This document shows, in pieces, positions 1-7,623 of a stretch of 37,882 bases of DNA. The stretch spans positions 1 through 37,882 of the forward strand of contig CAZWLN010000046.1 in NCBI GenBank assembly GCA_964634885.1, read 5' to 3'. Position 1 is the first letter of the stretch. Every line of letters begins with the position of its first letter. Source of the stretch: DAINRZ01 sp964634885. GTDB taxonomy: Bacteria > Bacteroidota > Ignavibacteria > Kapaibacteriales > UBA2268. The position numbers and the translations under genes were made by a program. The notes under the pieces are model-generated. The model worked only from the letters and a program-made list of their open reading frames with translations. It was not told the origin of the DNA and ran no database searches.

Positions 1-20
1 AAAAATCGGAGTCAGATAAT

Positions 21-821
21 ATGAAAAAATATATCACACTGTTCTTTATTTTGGGTGCAATGGCATTTGTCAACACAGCGTATGCCCAGAAAGAAGATTT
101 CAGCAACCTGCCTGATGAGCAATTAACCAAAGAGCAGGCGGAGATGAGGATCAAAGAGTTTGAGAACAAAGTCAACGCTTTGAACGAGACTTTGAAAGGC
201 CTCGACGCAGACATAGCAAAACTTAAACAGGACATCGAAAAAGCAAAACAGGACAAACTGGCCTGCCGCCAGGCAATCCTCGATATGCTCGGCGCTACTG
301 AAGACGATATTAAGAACTTCCGCCAGAGCCTTGGTGTCATCATCAACAAAATCAGGGAAATGAGCGGCAAATCGAACGAACAGCTCAATGCAGGCAAAGC
401 CGACATCGACCAGCTCGAAGCTGACCTTAACAAGCTTAAAGGCATTAAGATCGCCTGTATGTCCGAATTCTACGACAAGATCGTCAACGCTGCCGGCGAC
501 ATCCGCGAACTACGCCGCAGAGCCGAATCCGCCATCGTTAACAAGAAGTATATCGTAAAAACATGGGCTGTCTATCATGACTGCTTGTGGAATATTTCGA
601 AGAAACCCGAGATCTACGGCGATCCTCTGCTCTGGCCCAGAATCTGGCAGGCAAACACAGACATCATCCGTAACCCCGGTTTGATCCATCCCGGCGATGA
701 ACTGACAATCCCGGTTTCCGGCCCCAAATCCGACGAGGAACTCAAAGCCGAACGTAAATACTGGAGAAACAAAAACAGGATGAAGAAAGAAGCCGGTTCA
801 ACCGAAAAAGGTACTAACTAA
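21..821 (+). CDS. secreted coiled-coil protein with C-terminal LysM domain
   Basis: The 266-residue product starts with a Sec signal peptide (hydrophobic residues about 4-20, likely cleavage after AYA at residue 22). Residues about 35-170 are charged and heptad-rich (long Lys/Glu/Asp/Leu runs), which suggests an extended coiled coil. Residues about 176-232 look like a LysM module: YIVKTWAVYHDCLWNIS, then a W-rich helix and the HPGDELTIP end that is typical of LysM. LysM domains bind peptidoglycan, so a periplasmic, wall-attached structural or scaffolding role is inferred. The tail (235-266) is basic and low complexity. A GGAG about 9 nt before the ATG supports the start. A strong terminator follows the gene, so it is probably the last gene of a transcript that begins outside the window. 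Two cysteines (82 and 146) lie in the coiled coil and could form inter-chain disulfides. The exact role is unknown. Confidence 0.8.
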   Translation: MKKYITLFFILGAMAFVNTAYAQKEDFSNLPDEQLTKEQAEMRIKEFENKVNALNETLKGLDADIAKLKQDIEKAKQDKLACRQAILDMLGATEDDIKNFRQSLGVIINKIREMSGKSNEQLNAGKADIDQLEADLNKLKGIKIACMSEFYDKIVNAAGDIRELRRRAESAIVNKKYIVKTWAVYHDCLWNISKKPEIYGDPLLWPRIWQANTDIIRNPGLIHPGDELTIPVSGPKSDEELKAERKYWRNKNRMKKEAGSTEKGTN

Positions 822-854
822 GACCGGAAACGGCTCTAATCATTGAAAAAATTG

Positions 855-882
855 AGGCTGTCCCAAAAAGACAGCCTTTTTT
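855..882 (+). terminator. rho-independent terminator after the LysM gene
   Basis: An 8-bp perfect stem (AGGCTGTC/GACAGCCT) with a 7-nt loop is followed directly by a run of six T. It lies 34 nt after the LysM stop codon. An in-frame TTG at 843 would place this hairpin inside the next reading frame, which is one reason to start phoH at 948 instead. Confidence 0.9.
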
Positions 883-947
883 GTTATCAATACTGCCCAT
901 ATTTTCTTATATTTACATCTCGGTTTTTCAATAATGTGTTATTATTT

Positions 948-1919
948 ATGGATATTAAAGAAAAAAGAATAAAAATTGAAGATGCAGACCTGGTGTTAAT
1001 ACTTGGATATAACGATTCCTACCTGAGGATGATCGAGAATAAGTTCCAGTCAACAATTACCGTCCGCGGCAGCGAAGTAATCATCAAAGGCGAAGCCGAA
1101 GAACTGAAGGACATAGAAAAGATTTTCAAAGAGCTGAGTTACATGGTCAAACGTAACGGCGCCCTCGAAGAAAACGACGTGTCAACCGTGCTGGACCTCA
1201 TCTCGGGGCCTGGCAACGGGTTAACGGCAAACATCGACAAAGACACGGTGATTTACGTAGGCAACAAGTCGGTAATACGTGCCCGGAATCCCAAACAGGT
1301 GGAATACCTGCGCAAAGTTAACAGTAACGACCTGATCCTGACGATCGGCCCGGCCGGTACAGGCAAGACTTTTCTTGCCGTTGCAATGGCGCTGGCTGCC
1401 CTGAAGAACAACAGGGTCTCGAAGATTATCCTTTCGAGGCCGGCTGTCGAAGCAGGCGAATCGCTCGGGTTCCTTCCGGGAGACCTCAGGGAAAAACTCG
1501 ATCCCTATCTCAGGCCCCTGCTGGACGCGCTGTTCATAATGCTGAGCGCCGACAAACTGAAGAACATGATGGAGAAGAATATTATTGAGATTATCCCACT
1601 GGCATACATGAGAGGGCGTACCCTCAGCAATTCGTTCATTATCCTCGACGAGGCGCAGAACTCTACCATCACGCAGATGAAAATGTTCCTGACGAGGCTG
1701 GGAGAGAACTCCAAGGCAATCGTTACCGGCGACATTACGCAGATTGATCTTCAGAACAAGAAGCAATCGGGCTTAGTGGACGCCAGGAAGGTGCTGAGGA
1801 ACATTGAAGGAATTGATTTCGTCTATTTCGATAATAAAGATGTCATCCGCCACAGGCTTGTTGCGGAGATCATCAATGCCTATGAAAAAAATGCTGAGGA
1901 AAATGAAATAAAATCATGA
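948..1919 (+). CDS. phoH: PhoH-family P-loop ATPase
   Basis: The 323-residue product matches PhoH/PhoL-type ATPases. The N-terminal part (about 1-70) resembles a KH-like RNA-binding module. The ATPase core has a Walker A GPAGTGKT at 134-141 and a Walker B IILDEAQN around 231-238, with the family signatures SRPAVEAGESLGFLPGD and GDITQID. Members are implicated in RNA metabolism and stress responses, often near ybeY; no ybeY is seen here. The reading frame stays open upstream to a TTG at 843, but that would translate through a terminator and an unlikely hydrophobic leader, so the ATG at 948 is preferred. No Shine-Dalgarno sequence is evident, as is usual in this group. The stop overlaps the cdaA start (ATGA), which implies translational coupling. 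Confidence 0.92.
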   Translation: MDIKEKRIKIEDADLVLILGYNDSYLRMIENKFQSTITVRGSEVIIKGEAEELKDIEKIFKELSYMVKRNGALEENDVSTVLDLISGPGNGLTANIDKDTVIYVGNKSVIRARNPKQVEYLRKVNSNDLILTIGPAGTGKTFLAVAMALAALKNNRVSKIILSRPAVEAGESLGFLPGDLREKLDPYLRPLLDALFIMLSADKLKNMMEKNIIEIIPLAYMRGRTLSNSFIILDEAQNSTITQMKMFLTRLGENSKAIVTGDITQIDLQNKKQSGLVDARKVLRNIEGIDFVYFDNKDVIRHRLVAEIINAYEKNAEENEIKS

Positions 1920-2698
1920 TTGAACTGTTTAAACTTGGGATTGTAAGTGTTACCCTGATCGATATTATCGACATCGTGATTGTCGCAATTGTGTTCTTTT
2001 GGATATACCGTGCCCTGCGCGATACGATTGCATTACAGATATTCTTCGGCCTGTTCATCATAATTGCCCTATCTTTCATTACCGATATTCTCAAATTGAG
2101 GTCACTGAACTGGATCATGCAGGCAATCCAGGACATCTGGCTGCTTGCGTTCGTGATACTCTTCCAGCCGGAACTCCGGCGCCTGCTGTTGATGATTACG
2201 CAGACGCCGCTGTTCAAGCTCTTCATCCGGTCGAAGATATCTCAGGCCATAGACGAGGTGCTTGAAGCTGTCCTTGCCATGTCTGAGAAGCATGTCGGAG
2301 CCCTGATTGTGTTCATCCAGTCGCAGAACGTTTCAATGACTGTGGACACGGGAATACCTCTTCAGGCGCTTGTCTCGAAAGAATTGCTCCTGTCGGTGTT
2401 CAACACCCGTTCACCCCTTCACGACGGCGCTGTCATCATCAGGAATGAACTGATGGTTGCTGCCCGCTGTGTCCTTCCGCTTTCCTCCGTTACAAAATTC
2501 GGTGGGAGGAACCTTGGGACCAGGCACAGGGCTGGCCTTGGCTTGTCCGAACAGGTAGATGCCCTGGTACTCATCGTTTCTGAGGAAACCGGCAGCATTT
2601 CCCTGGCAGAAAGCGGATACCTGACACTTGACATTCCAAGGGAGCAGGTAGGTGAGATACTCAGCCTGAGATTGGCGAAAACAAAGAAAATCAAGTAA
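1916..2698 (+). CDS. cdaA: membrane diadenylate cyclase (c-di-AMP synthase)
   Basis: The 260-residue product has three N-terminal membrane segments (about 15-32, 40-58 and 66-84) followed by a DisA_N/DAC domain. The two catalytic signatures are intact: DGA at 170-172 (in SPLHDGAVI) and RHR at 193-195 (in GTRHRAGLGLSE). Length and topology match CdaA/DacA, which condenses two ATP into cyclic di-AMP at the cytoplasmic face; c-di-AMP controls osmolyte and K+ transport and wall homeostasis. The start overlaps the phoH stop by 4 nt. The usual Firmicute partners cdaR (YbbR) and glmM are not adjacent; pcm follows 14 nt downstream. No c-di-AMP phosphodiesterase is obvious nearby, although the DHH/DHHA1 protein at 6548 belongs to a superfamily that includes enzymes acting on c-di-AMP or pApA. 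Confidence 0.95.
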   Translation: MIELFKLGIVSVTLIDIIDIVIVAIVFFWIYRALRDTIALQIFFGLFIIIALSFITDILKLRSLNWIMQAIQDIWLLAFVILFQPELRRLLLMITQTPLFKLFIRSKISQAIDEVLEAVLAMSEKHVGALIVFIQSQNVSMTVDTGIPLQALVSKELLLSVFNTRSPLHDGAVIIRNELMVAARCVLPLSSVTKFGGRNLGTRHRAGLGLSEQVDALVLIVSEETGSISLAESGYLTLDIPREQVGEILSLRLAKTKKIK

Positions 2699-2712
2699 CT
2701 GGCCCGGATTAC

Positions 2713-3357
2713 ATGGAGAAAGAATATAATGCACAGAGAGCTGACCTGATCAGTAAGCTCCGGCAAAAAGGAATAAAGGACGAAGCCGTTCTCGAAGCCA
2801 TGGGCCGTGTACCGAGGGAAAAATTTATTGCACGGTCGCTTTGGGACCGGGCCTATGAAGACAATGCCCTGCCCATCGACTGCCGCCAGACCATTTCACA
2901 ACCCTATACCGTTGCCTGCATGACGATGCTGCTCAATGTAGCAGACGGCTGCAAGGTGCTGGAGATTGGGACAGGCAGCGGCTACCAGGCAGCAATCCTC
3001 AGCGAGATGGGCGCCGAGGTCTATACAATCGAGAGAATCGAGGAATTGTACGACCGGACCAAAGACCTGCTGCTCGAACTTGGCTTCCATGTGTTCTGCT
3101 TCCATGGTGACGGGACACTGGGCCTGAGGGAGTTCGCCCCCTGGGACAGGATCATCGTTACTGCCGCCGCTCCCAAAGAGCCGCCCTCGCTGGTTGCCCA
3201 ACTGGCAAAAGGCGGCCGGATGGTCATTCCCATCGGTAAGGAAGACTATCAGTCAATGTGTGTGTTTGAAAAATCGACAACCGGGGATGTAACCAGGTTC
3301 TCAACGGATGACTTCAGGTTTGTTCCGCTGATCGGCAAGGAAGGATGGCAGTATTAG
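2713..3357 (+). CDS. pcm: protein-L-isoaspartate O-methyltransferase
   Basis: The 214-residue product repairs isoaspartyl residues in aged proteins by SAM-dependent methylation. The SAM-binding motif I, VLEIGTGSGYQ, is at 82-92. It is preceded by the PIMT signature ISQPYTVA (61-68), and a later GGRMVIPIG segment (strand and loop near residue 170) is typical of the family. The size is normal (about 210 residues). It is the third gene of the phoH-cdaA-pcm-miaA group, and its 3' end overlaps the miaA start by 13 nt, which suggests coupled translation. Nothing is missing or unusual. Confidence 0.95.
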   Translation: MEKEYNAQRADLISKLRQKGIKDEAVLEAMGRVPREKFIARSLWDRAYEDNALPIDCRQTISQPYTVACMTMLLNVADGCKVLEIGTGSGYQAAILSEMGAEVYTIERIEELYDRTKDLLLELGFHVFCFHGDGTLGLREFAPWDRIIVTAAAPKEPPSLVAQLAKGGRMVIPIGKEDYQSMCVFEKSTTGDVTRFSTDDFRFVPLIGKEGWQY

Positions 3358-4304
3358 TGGATACTAAATGCCTGGCCGGCAGACGGACAATGATTGTCAT
3401 CCTTGGCCCCACGGCGTCGGGAAAGACAGCGACAGCGCTCGAACTCTCGAAACTGTTGCCGTCGGAGATAATTTCAGCAGATTCCCGCCAGGTGTTCAGG
3501 TACCTGAACATTGGGACTGCAAAGCCTGTGCCGGAAGAACTGGCTGCGGTAAAGCATCATTTCATCGACATCGTCGATCCGGACGAGTATTACAGCGCCG
3601 GCAGGTTCGGCGACGAAGCCTCGGAAGTCGCAAATGACATTTTGAACAGGGGGAAGATACCCGTTGTTGTGGGTGGTTCCGGGCTGTACATCAGGTCTTT
3701 GTGCGAAGGGTTTTTTGAAGAGGAAGACAGCCCGCAGGACAGGGAAGACACAAGACAGAAGCTTGAGAAGAAACTCCAGGCACAGGGTATCGGTGTTTTG
3801 TACAGTGAATTGGAAAAAGTTGACCCCGATTCGGCCAAAACATATTCCGACCGCAATCCCCGAAGAATTGTAAGAGCTTTGGAGTATTTTTATAATTACA
3901 ACGAGCCTTTCTCCCGGGCGCATAAGATGAGGAAGACAGAGCGGGATTTCAGGGTAATGTATTTCGGCATCGACTTAGAGCGGCAGGAGCTTTACCGGAG
4001 GATCAACGCAAGGTCTGAACTGATGTGGAAGACAGGGCTGATCGAAGAAACGAAGGCTGTCCTCGCTTCAGGCTATTCCCGCGACCTGAACTCACTCAAC
4101 ACTGTCGGTTACAAGGAATGTATTGCTTACCTGATGAAGGAAATGACGGAACAGCAGGCCATAGACAAAATGAAACAAAGTACGCGGAACTATGCCAAAA
4201 GGCAGATGACATGGTTCCGAAAAACCGAAGGAGTGCGATGGCTGAGCGGAACCCCTGCCGAATGTGCGTCGGCTGTCATCCCGAGCCTTGAAAACTGTGA
4301 GTGA
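3345..4304 (+). CDS. miaA: tRNA dimethylallyltransferase
   Basis: The 319-residue product transfers dimethylallyl from DMAPP to N6 of A37 in tRNAs that read UNN codons. The P-loop GPTASGKT is at 21-28, the DSRQ tRNA/substrate motif at 46-49, and GGSGLYIRSL follows. Near the C terminus, LNTVGYKE and the tRNA-binding segment TRNYAKRQMTWFRK are clear. The start at 3345 lies inside pcm with an AAGG a few nt upstream; an alternative ATG at 3390 (MIVILGPTASGKT) would also give a complete enzyme and matches the usual N terminus better. It is the last gene of its operon, and no clear hairpin follows in the AT-rich 80-bp gap. Confidence 0.95.
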   Translation: MAVLVDTKCLAGRRTMIVILGPTASGKTATALELSKLLPSEIISADSRQVFRYLNIGTAKPVPEELAAVKHHFIDIVDPDEYYSAGRFGDEASEVANDILNRGKIPVVVGGSGLYIRSLCEGFFEEEDSPQDREDTRQKLEKKLQAQGIGVLYSELEKVDPDSAKTYSDRNPRRIVRALEYFYNYNEPFSRAHKMRKTERDFRVMYFGIDLERQELYRRINARSELMWKTGLIEETKAVLASGYSRDLNSLNTVGYKECIAYLMKEMTEQQAIDKMKQSTRNYAKRQMTWFRKTEGVRWLSGTPAECASAVIPSLENCE

Positions 4305-4384
4305 TTCACATAAGATTTTTAATTATCCCTTAATTTTTTTATTTTTAAAGTTTATAATATTTAATATTAACTTTATTATTTAGC

Positions 4385-6010
4385 ATGATTGAAAAACTGA
4401 AATATAAAGTATTGTGTGTATTTGTCCTTACTGTTGCCGGAATGTTAACAGCCACGGGCCTGCCCGTGTATTCACAGTACAACGGCGGCAAACCGGTGAT
4501 TACAAGTGAAGACACACTCCGTTCCCTAAGGGCTTTGAGCAATGACATAAAGAAAACACTCGGCGACGGCGACCTGAAGAAGGCCGACTTTGGCGTCGTT
4601 GTCTATTCTCTCGACAATCGCAAAATACTTTTTGCACGGAATGAAAACAAGCAGTTGACGCCTGCTTCTCTCACGAAACTGTTTACGAGTTTTGCCGCAG
4701 TTGTCAGCCTGGGGCCCGATTTCTACGTACGTACCGGCGTTTACACCGATTCGACGGTTAAGAACGGCGTTGTGGAAGGCAATCTTTATATTGTCGGAAC
4801 AGGGGACTGTATGCTGGCAGCCGCGGATATTGAGCAGATTGCCCGCCAGATAGCTTCTGCCGGCGTCAAAGAGGTCAAAGGCAGCATATACGCCGACGGT
4901 TCTTTCTTCGACGACGAAACAAGCAGGTATAAATACAGCGGGGACCAGGATGTTGTCGAACCGGTGCCTCCGATTACAGCGCTTTCCATTGAAAAGAATA
5001 CCCTGACCGTGCTTGTCAATCCAGGTGCAAGGGACAATTTCCCTGTGGACGTGAAACTGATTCCCGAGTCGGACTTCTATATCAAAGAGGTAAGGGCCAG
5101 GACCGGAGGTGTACCGCAAAGGAAGAGCAAAGGCTCGTCTTATGTGCAGCCACCCGTAAACCGGGACAGCGAATGGCTTTACAGGTACGGCGACTATCCC
5201 GTACTGGCACAGAATGACCAGGACGGAAAGCAGTCTCTGAGTGTGAATGTCGAAGCGCTGAAAGACAATGCCAGAAAGATTAGCGTTTCCGGTAACATCA
5301 GGGTCGGGGAGACCTATAAAAAGACTTTCGACATCGAGAATCCGGAACTGGTGATTGCCGGTTGTTTAAGGTACTACCTGACACAGCAGGGTGTGAAGGC
5401 CGAAGGCGCAACCGGCGTCAGGAAGCTGCCCGCTGCTTTTTCCAAAACCGCCGCTTTGGGCGAGTGTAAAAGGCCTCTGTCGGACATACTCTCGGTCATG
5501 AACAAGGAGAGTGATAATTATTATGCGGAGACCGTTTTCAAGATCATCGGCGCCAATTACGGTAAATATTCAAACACTGCCCGTTCTGCCCGTGAGCGCA
5601 TTGCGTTCGTGCTCGACAGCATGGGCATACCCGTGAACGAATGCAAACTGAACGACGGCTCAGGCCTTTCCCGCCGCAATGTCGTAACTGCGGGGGCGAT
5701 CATTAAACTGCTGCAGGCTGCCACCGGCCTGAAAGCCAGCAGTAAGTTCGAGTCGCTGTTGTCGGTAGCAGGAGTGGACGGTACACTGAAAAGCAGGTTT
5801 GACAAGACGCTTGCCGAAAACAATCTGAAAGCTAAGACGGGCACCCTCAGGAACGTCAGCGGTTTAGCAGGCTATGTCTATACTTTGGACGGTGAAAAAC
5901 TGGCATTTGCGTTGCTTTTCAACGGAAGTAGTGTCGGCTATTACAAAAAAGCCGAAAACAAGATTGGGAAGATACTCTCCCAATTCTTCTATTTCAATAA
6001 TATTGAGTAG
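4385..6010 (+). CDS. dacB: D-alanyl-D-alanine carboxypeptidase/endopeptidase (PBP4 type, peptidase S13)
   Basis: The 541-residue product begins with a signal peptide (hydrophobic to about residue 25, cleavage near VYSQ). All three penicillin-binding motifs are present in order: SLTK at 95-98 (nucleophilic Ser95), SDN at 376-378 and KTG at 484-486. The roughly 280-residue insertion between the first two motifs is the hallmark of S13/PBP4 enzymes. It acts in the periplasm, trimming terminal D-Ala and cutting D,D-crosslinks in peptidoglycan. It is separated from miaA by an AT-rich 80-bp gap that probably holds its own promoter. The final residues (FFYFNNIE) are intact and show no T9SS domain. 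Confidence 0.93.
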   Translation: MIEKLKYKVLCVFVLTVAGMLTATGLPVYSQYNGGKPVITSEDTLRSLRALSNDIKKTLGDGDLKKADFGVVVYSLDNRKILFARNENKQLTPASLTKLFTSFAAVVSLGPDFYVRTGVYTDSTVKNGVVEGNLYIVGTGDCMLAAADIEQIARQIASAGVKEVKGSIYADGSFFDDETSRYKYSGDQDVVEPVPPITALSIEKNTLTVLVNPGARDNFPVDVKLIPESDFYIKEVRARTGGVPQRKSKGSSYVQPPVNRDSEWLYRYGDYPVLAQNDQDGKQSLSVNVEALKDNARKISVSGNIRVGETYKKTFDIENPELVIAGCLRYYLTQQGVKAEGATGVRKLPAAFSKTAALGECKRPLSDILSVMNKESDNYYAETVFKIIGANYGKYSNTARSARERIAFVLDSMGIPVNECKLNDGSGLSRRNVVTAGAIIKLLQAATGLKASSKFESLLSVAGVDGTLKSRFDKTLAENNLKAKTGTLRNVSGLAGYVYTLDGEKLAFALLFNGSSVGYYKKAENKIGKILSQFFYFNNIE

Positions 6011-6065
6011 GCTGTCGTTATTTATCAATATGACAAAGTGTGTCAATCATTCATTGGGGTAATAA

Positions 6066-6407
6066 ATGGAAAAACATGAAGTCAGGGAATTAGCCGCAGC
6101 TCTTGTCGAAGAGATGCACTCGATGCACTCCGCGGAATATGCTGACAAGTGGGAGGGCGGTTCTGTCTTTTTCATACCGGGCAATGCGCAGACAAAGGAT
6201 CAGGAGATGCCTCTCGACAGGCTGATGCACAAGATTGTAATGATCAGGGATAATCTCAGGGTACTGGAGCAGCAGATCAACTCGAGCGAGAACCTGAGCG
6301 AAGGCGAGAAGCTGAAGTTCCAGTCATATATCACCAAATGCTACGGTTCGCTTACTTCTTTCAATTTCATCTTCAGGAACCCTGAGGATAAGTTTGCATC
6401 GAAATAG
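6066..6407 (+). CDS. small conserved-looking hypothetical protein
   Basis: This is a 113-residue acidic protein without signal peptide or membrane segment. I do not recognise the family. The second half (about 45-85) is predicted mainly helical and could form a short coiled coil (DRLMHKIVMIRDNLRVLEQ). The ending FNFIFRNPEDKFASK is hydrophobic then charged. It follows dacB by 55 nt on the same strand and precedes nrnA by 140 nt. A TTGGGG precedes the ATG by about 7 nt. Codon use resembles that of neighbouring genes, and the reading frame is uninterrupted with no competing long frame, so I treat it as real. A cytoplasmic accessory protein is possible, but no function can be assigned. Confidence 0.7.
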   Translation: MEKHEVRELAAALVEEMHSMHSAEYADKWEGGSVFFIPGNAQTKDQEMPLDRLMHKIVMIRDNLRVLEQQINSSENLSEGEKLKFQSYITKCYGSLTSFNFIFRNPEDKFASK

Positions 6408-6547
6408 AATTTTTCACCCTGCATATTGAATTACATATATACTGCATTAATGATTTGCCAATTATTCTTAACGCCGGCAGTTAAATATAAAATGCTTTTT
6501 TAAACTTATGCGTCTATATAATGATATATTATTTTTGAGAAGAAAGA

Positions 6548-7570
6548 ATGCATAGTATTAAAAAAGAAAAAACAACCGGAATGAACGCCATCGACAGAGC
6601 GCTCAGCCTCATCGACGGAGCCCGCAGCATTGTAATCGTAACTCATATCAATCCCGACGGGGATGCGGTCGGCTCGGCCCTGGCCCTTTGGTTTTACCTT
6701 AAAGACAAAGGGAAGGAACCTGTTGTTTACATTAACGGTGCAATACCTTTCAATATGTCTTTTGTAAAAGGCATCGAGAATATTAAAAACTATGAAACAC
6801 ACGGGGACGACGATCTGATTGAGTCAGCCGACCTGGTGATTATTGCAGACCTGAACGACTGCCGCAGGCTTAGAAGCCTCTCCGGGCCGATTGAAGCGTC
6901 GAAAGCACCTAAGATATTGATAGACCACCACATCGACACACGGGTAATTGCCGACGCAACCATTGTCGATACGGAAACAACGTCCACCGGCGAGTTAGTC
7001 TGGAACATGATGAGCAAAGACCGGGGCTTTAAACTTACCCCGGAGATAGCTTCCTGTCTCTATCTTGCGATTATGACCGATACGGGCAGCTTCAGGTTCC
7101 CCGGTACCGACGGCGATGTCCACAGGATCGTTGCCCGGTTGCTTGACGCCGGCGCAGACCCTGTCGCCATTTATGAGAATGTTTACAACAACAATCCGTT
7201 CAGGACGATGAAACTTCTTGGAGAAGCCTTCTCGTCGATGGAACTGTATTACAACGGTAAGCTCTGTGTAATGAGGATAAATGCCGGACTGTTCGCAAAG
7301 ATCGGTGCTGTTGAGGATGATGTGGAGAACTTCGTCGAGAAAACTCTCTCTGTTCAGGGTGTATGCATAGGAATGCTTTTTACGGAGGTAGCGGAACGGA
7401 GTGAAGTCAGGGTTTCTTTCCGGTCAAAAGAAAATTACAATGTACGGGAACTGGCTATGCAGTTCGGCGGCGGTGGGCACTTCCATGCTGCCGGTGCAAG
7501 GGTTACCGGGAAAAAATTCGACGAAGTTGTTGACGAAATAATTGCTGCCGCTGCCACTCTGCTCGGATAA
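6548..7570 (+). CDS. nrnA: DHH/DHHA1 phosphoesterase, NrnA-like oligoribonuclease / pAp phosphatase
   Basis: The 340-residue product has the DHH catalytic domain: HINPDGDAVGS at 33-43 (metal-binding H33, D37, D39), a D-rich second site around DLND (101-104) and DHH at 126-128. A C-terminal DHHA1 substrate-binding domain with GGGGHFHAAG at 307-316 follows. This architecture fits NrnA enzymes, which degrade nanoRNAs and convert pAp to AMP, and some relatives hydrolyse pApA or c-di-AMP. Because a c-di-AMP synthase is about 4 kb upstream, hydrolysis of its breakdown product pApA is plausible but is an inference. A purine-rich GAGAAGAAAG just before the ATG serves as the ribosome site. Confidence 0.9.
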   Translation: MHSIKKEKTTGMNAIDRALSLIDGARSIVIVTHINPDGDAVGSALALWFYLKDKGKEPVVYINGAIPFNMSFVKGIENIKNYETHGDDDLIESADLVIIADLNDCRRLRSLSGPIEASKAPKILIDHHIDTRVIADATIVDTETTSTGELVWNMMSKDRGFKLTPEIASCLYLAIMTDTGSFRFPGTDGDVHRIVARLLDAGADPVAIYENVYNNNPFRTMKLLGEAFSSMELYYNGKLCVMRINAGLFAKIGAVEDDVENFVEKTLSVQGVCIGMLFTEVAERSEVRVSFRSKENYNVRELAMQFGGGGHFHAAGARVTGKKFDEVVDEIIAAAATLLG

Positions 7571-7579
7571 GGAAAATGA

Positions 7580-7606
7580 TCCGGGCCCGGCAGAGTCGAA
7601 CCCGGA
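7580..7606. terminator. weak inverted repeat between convergent nrnA and glycosidase genes
   Basis: TCCGGG and CCCGGA form a 6-bp GC-rich stem around a 15-nt loop in the 53-bp space between two convergent genes. An AATTATTA follows on the plus side. It could act as a weak bidirectional terminator; there is no real T run. Confidence 0.3.
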
Positions 7607-7623
7607 ATTATTATGAGTTGGCA

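Noticed and set aside
843..947. Upstream extension of phoH from a TTG at 843
   Set aside because: It would run through the 855-882 terminator and encode a hydrophobic leader not expected for a cytoplasmic ATPase.
1221..1766. 181-residue minus-strand reading frame opposite phoH
   Set aside because: It lies entirely within a well-supported gene, has no domain or signal, and is a shadow of phoH codon structure.
4305..4384. Terminator after miaA
   Set aside because: The T-rich run is not preceded by a stable stem.
6530..6537. TATTTTTG as -7 element for nrnA
   Set aside because: It is only 10 nt from the start codon and overlaps the ribosome site region, with no upstream TTTG at suitable distance.
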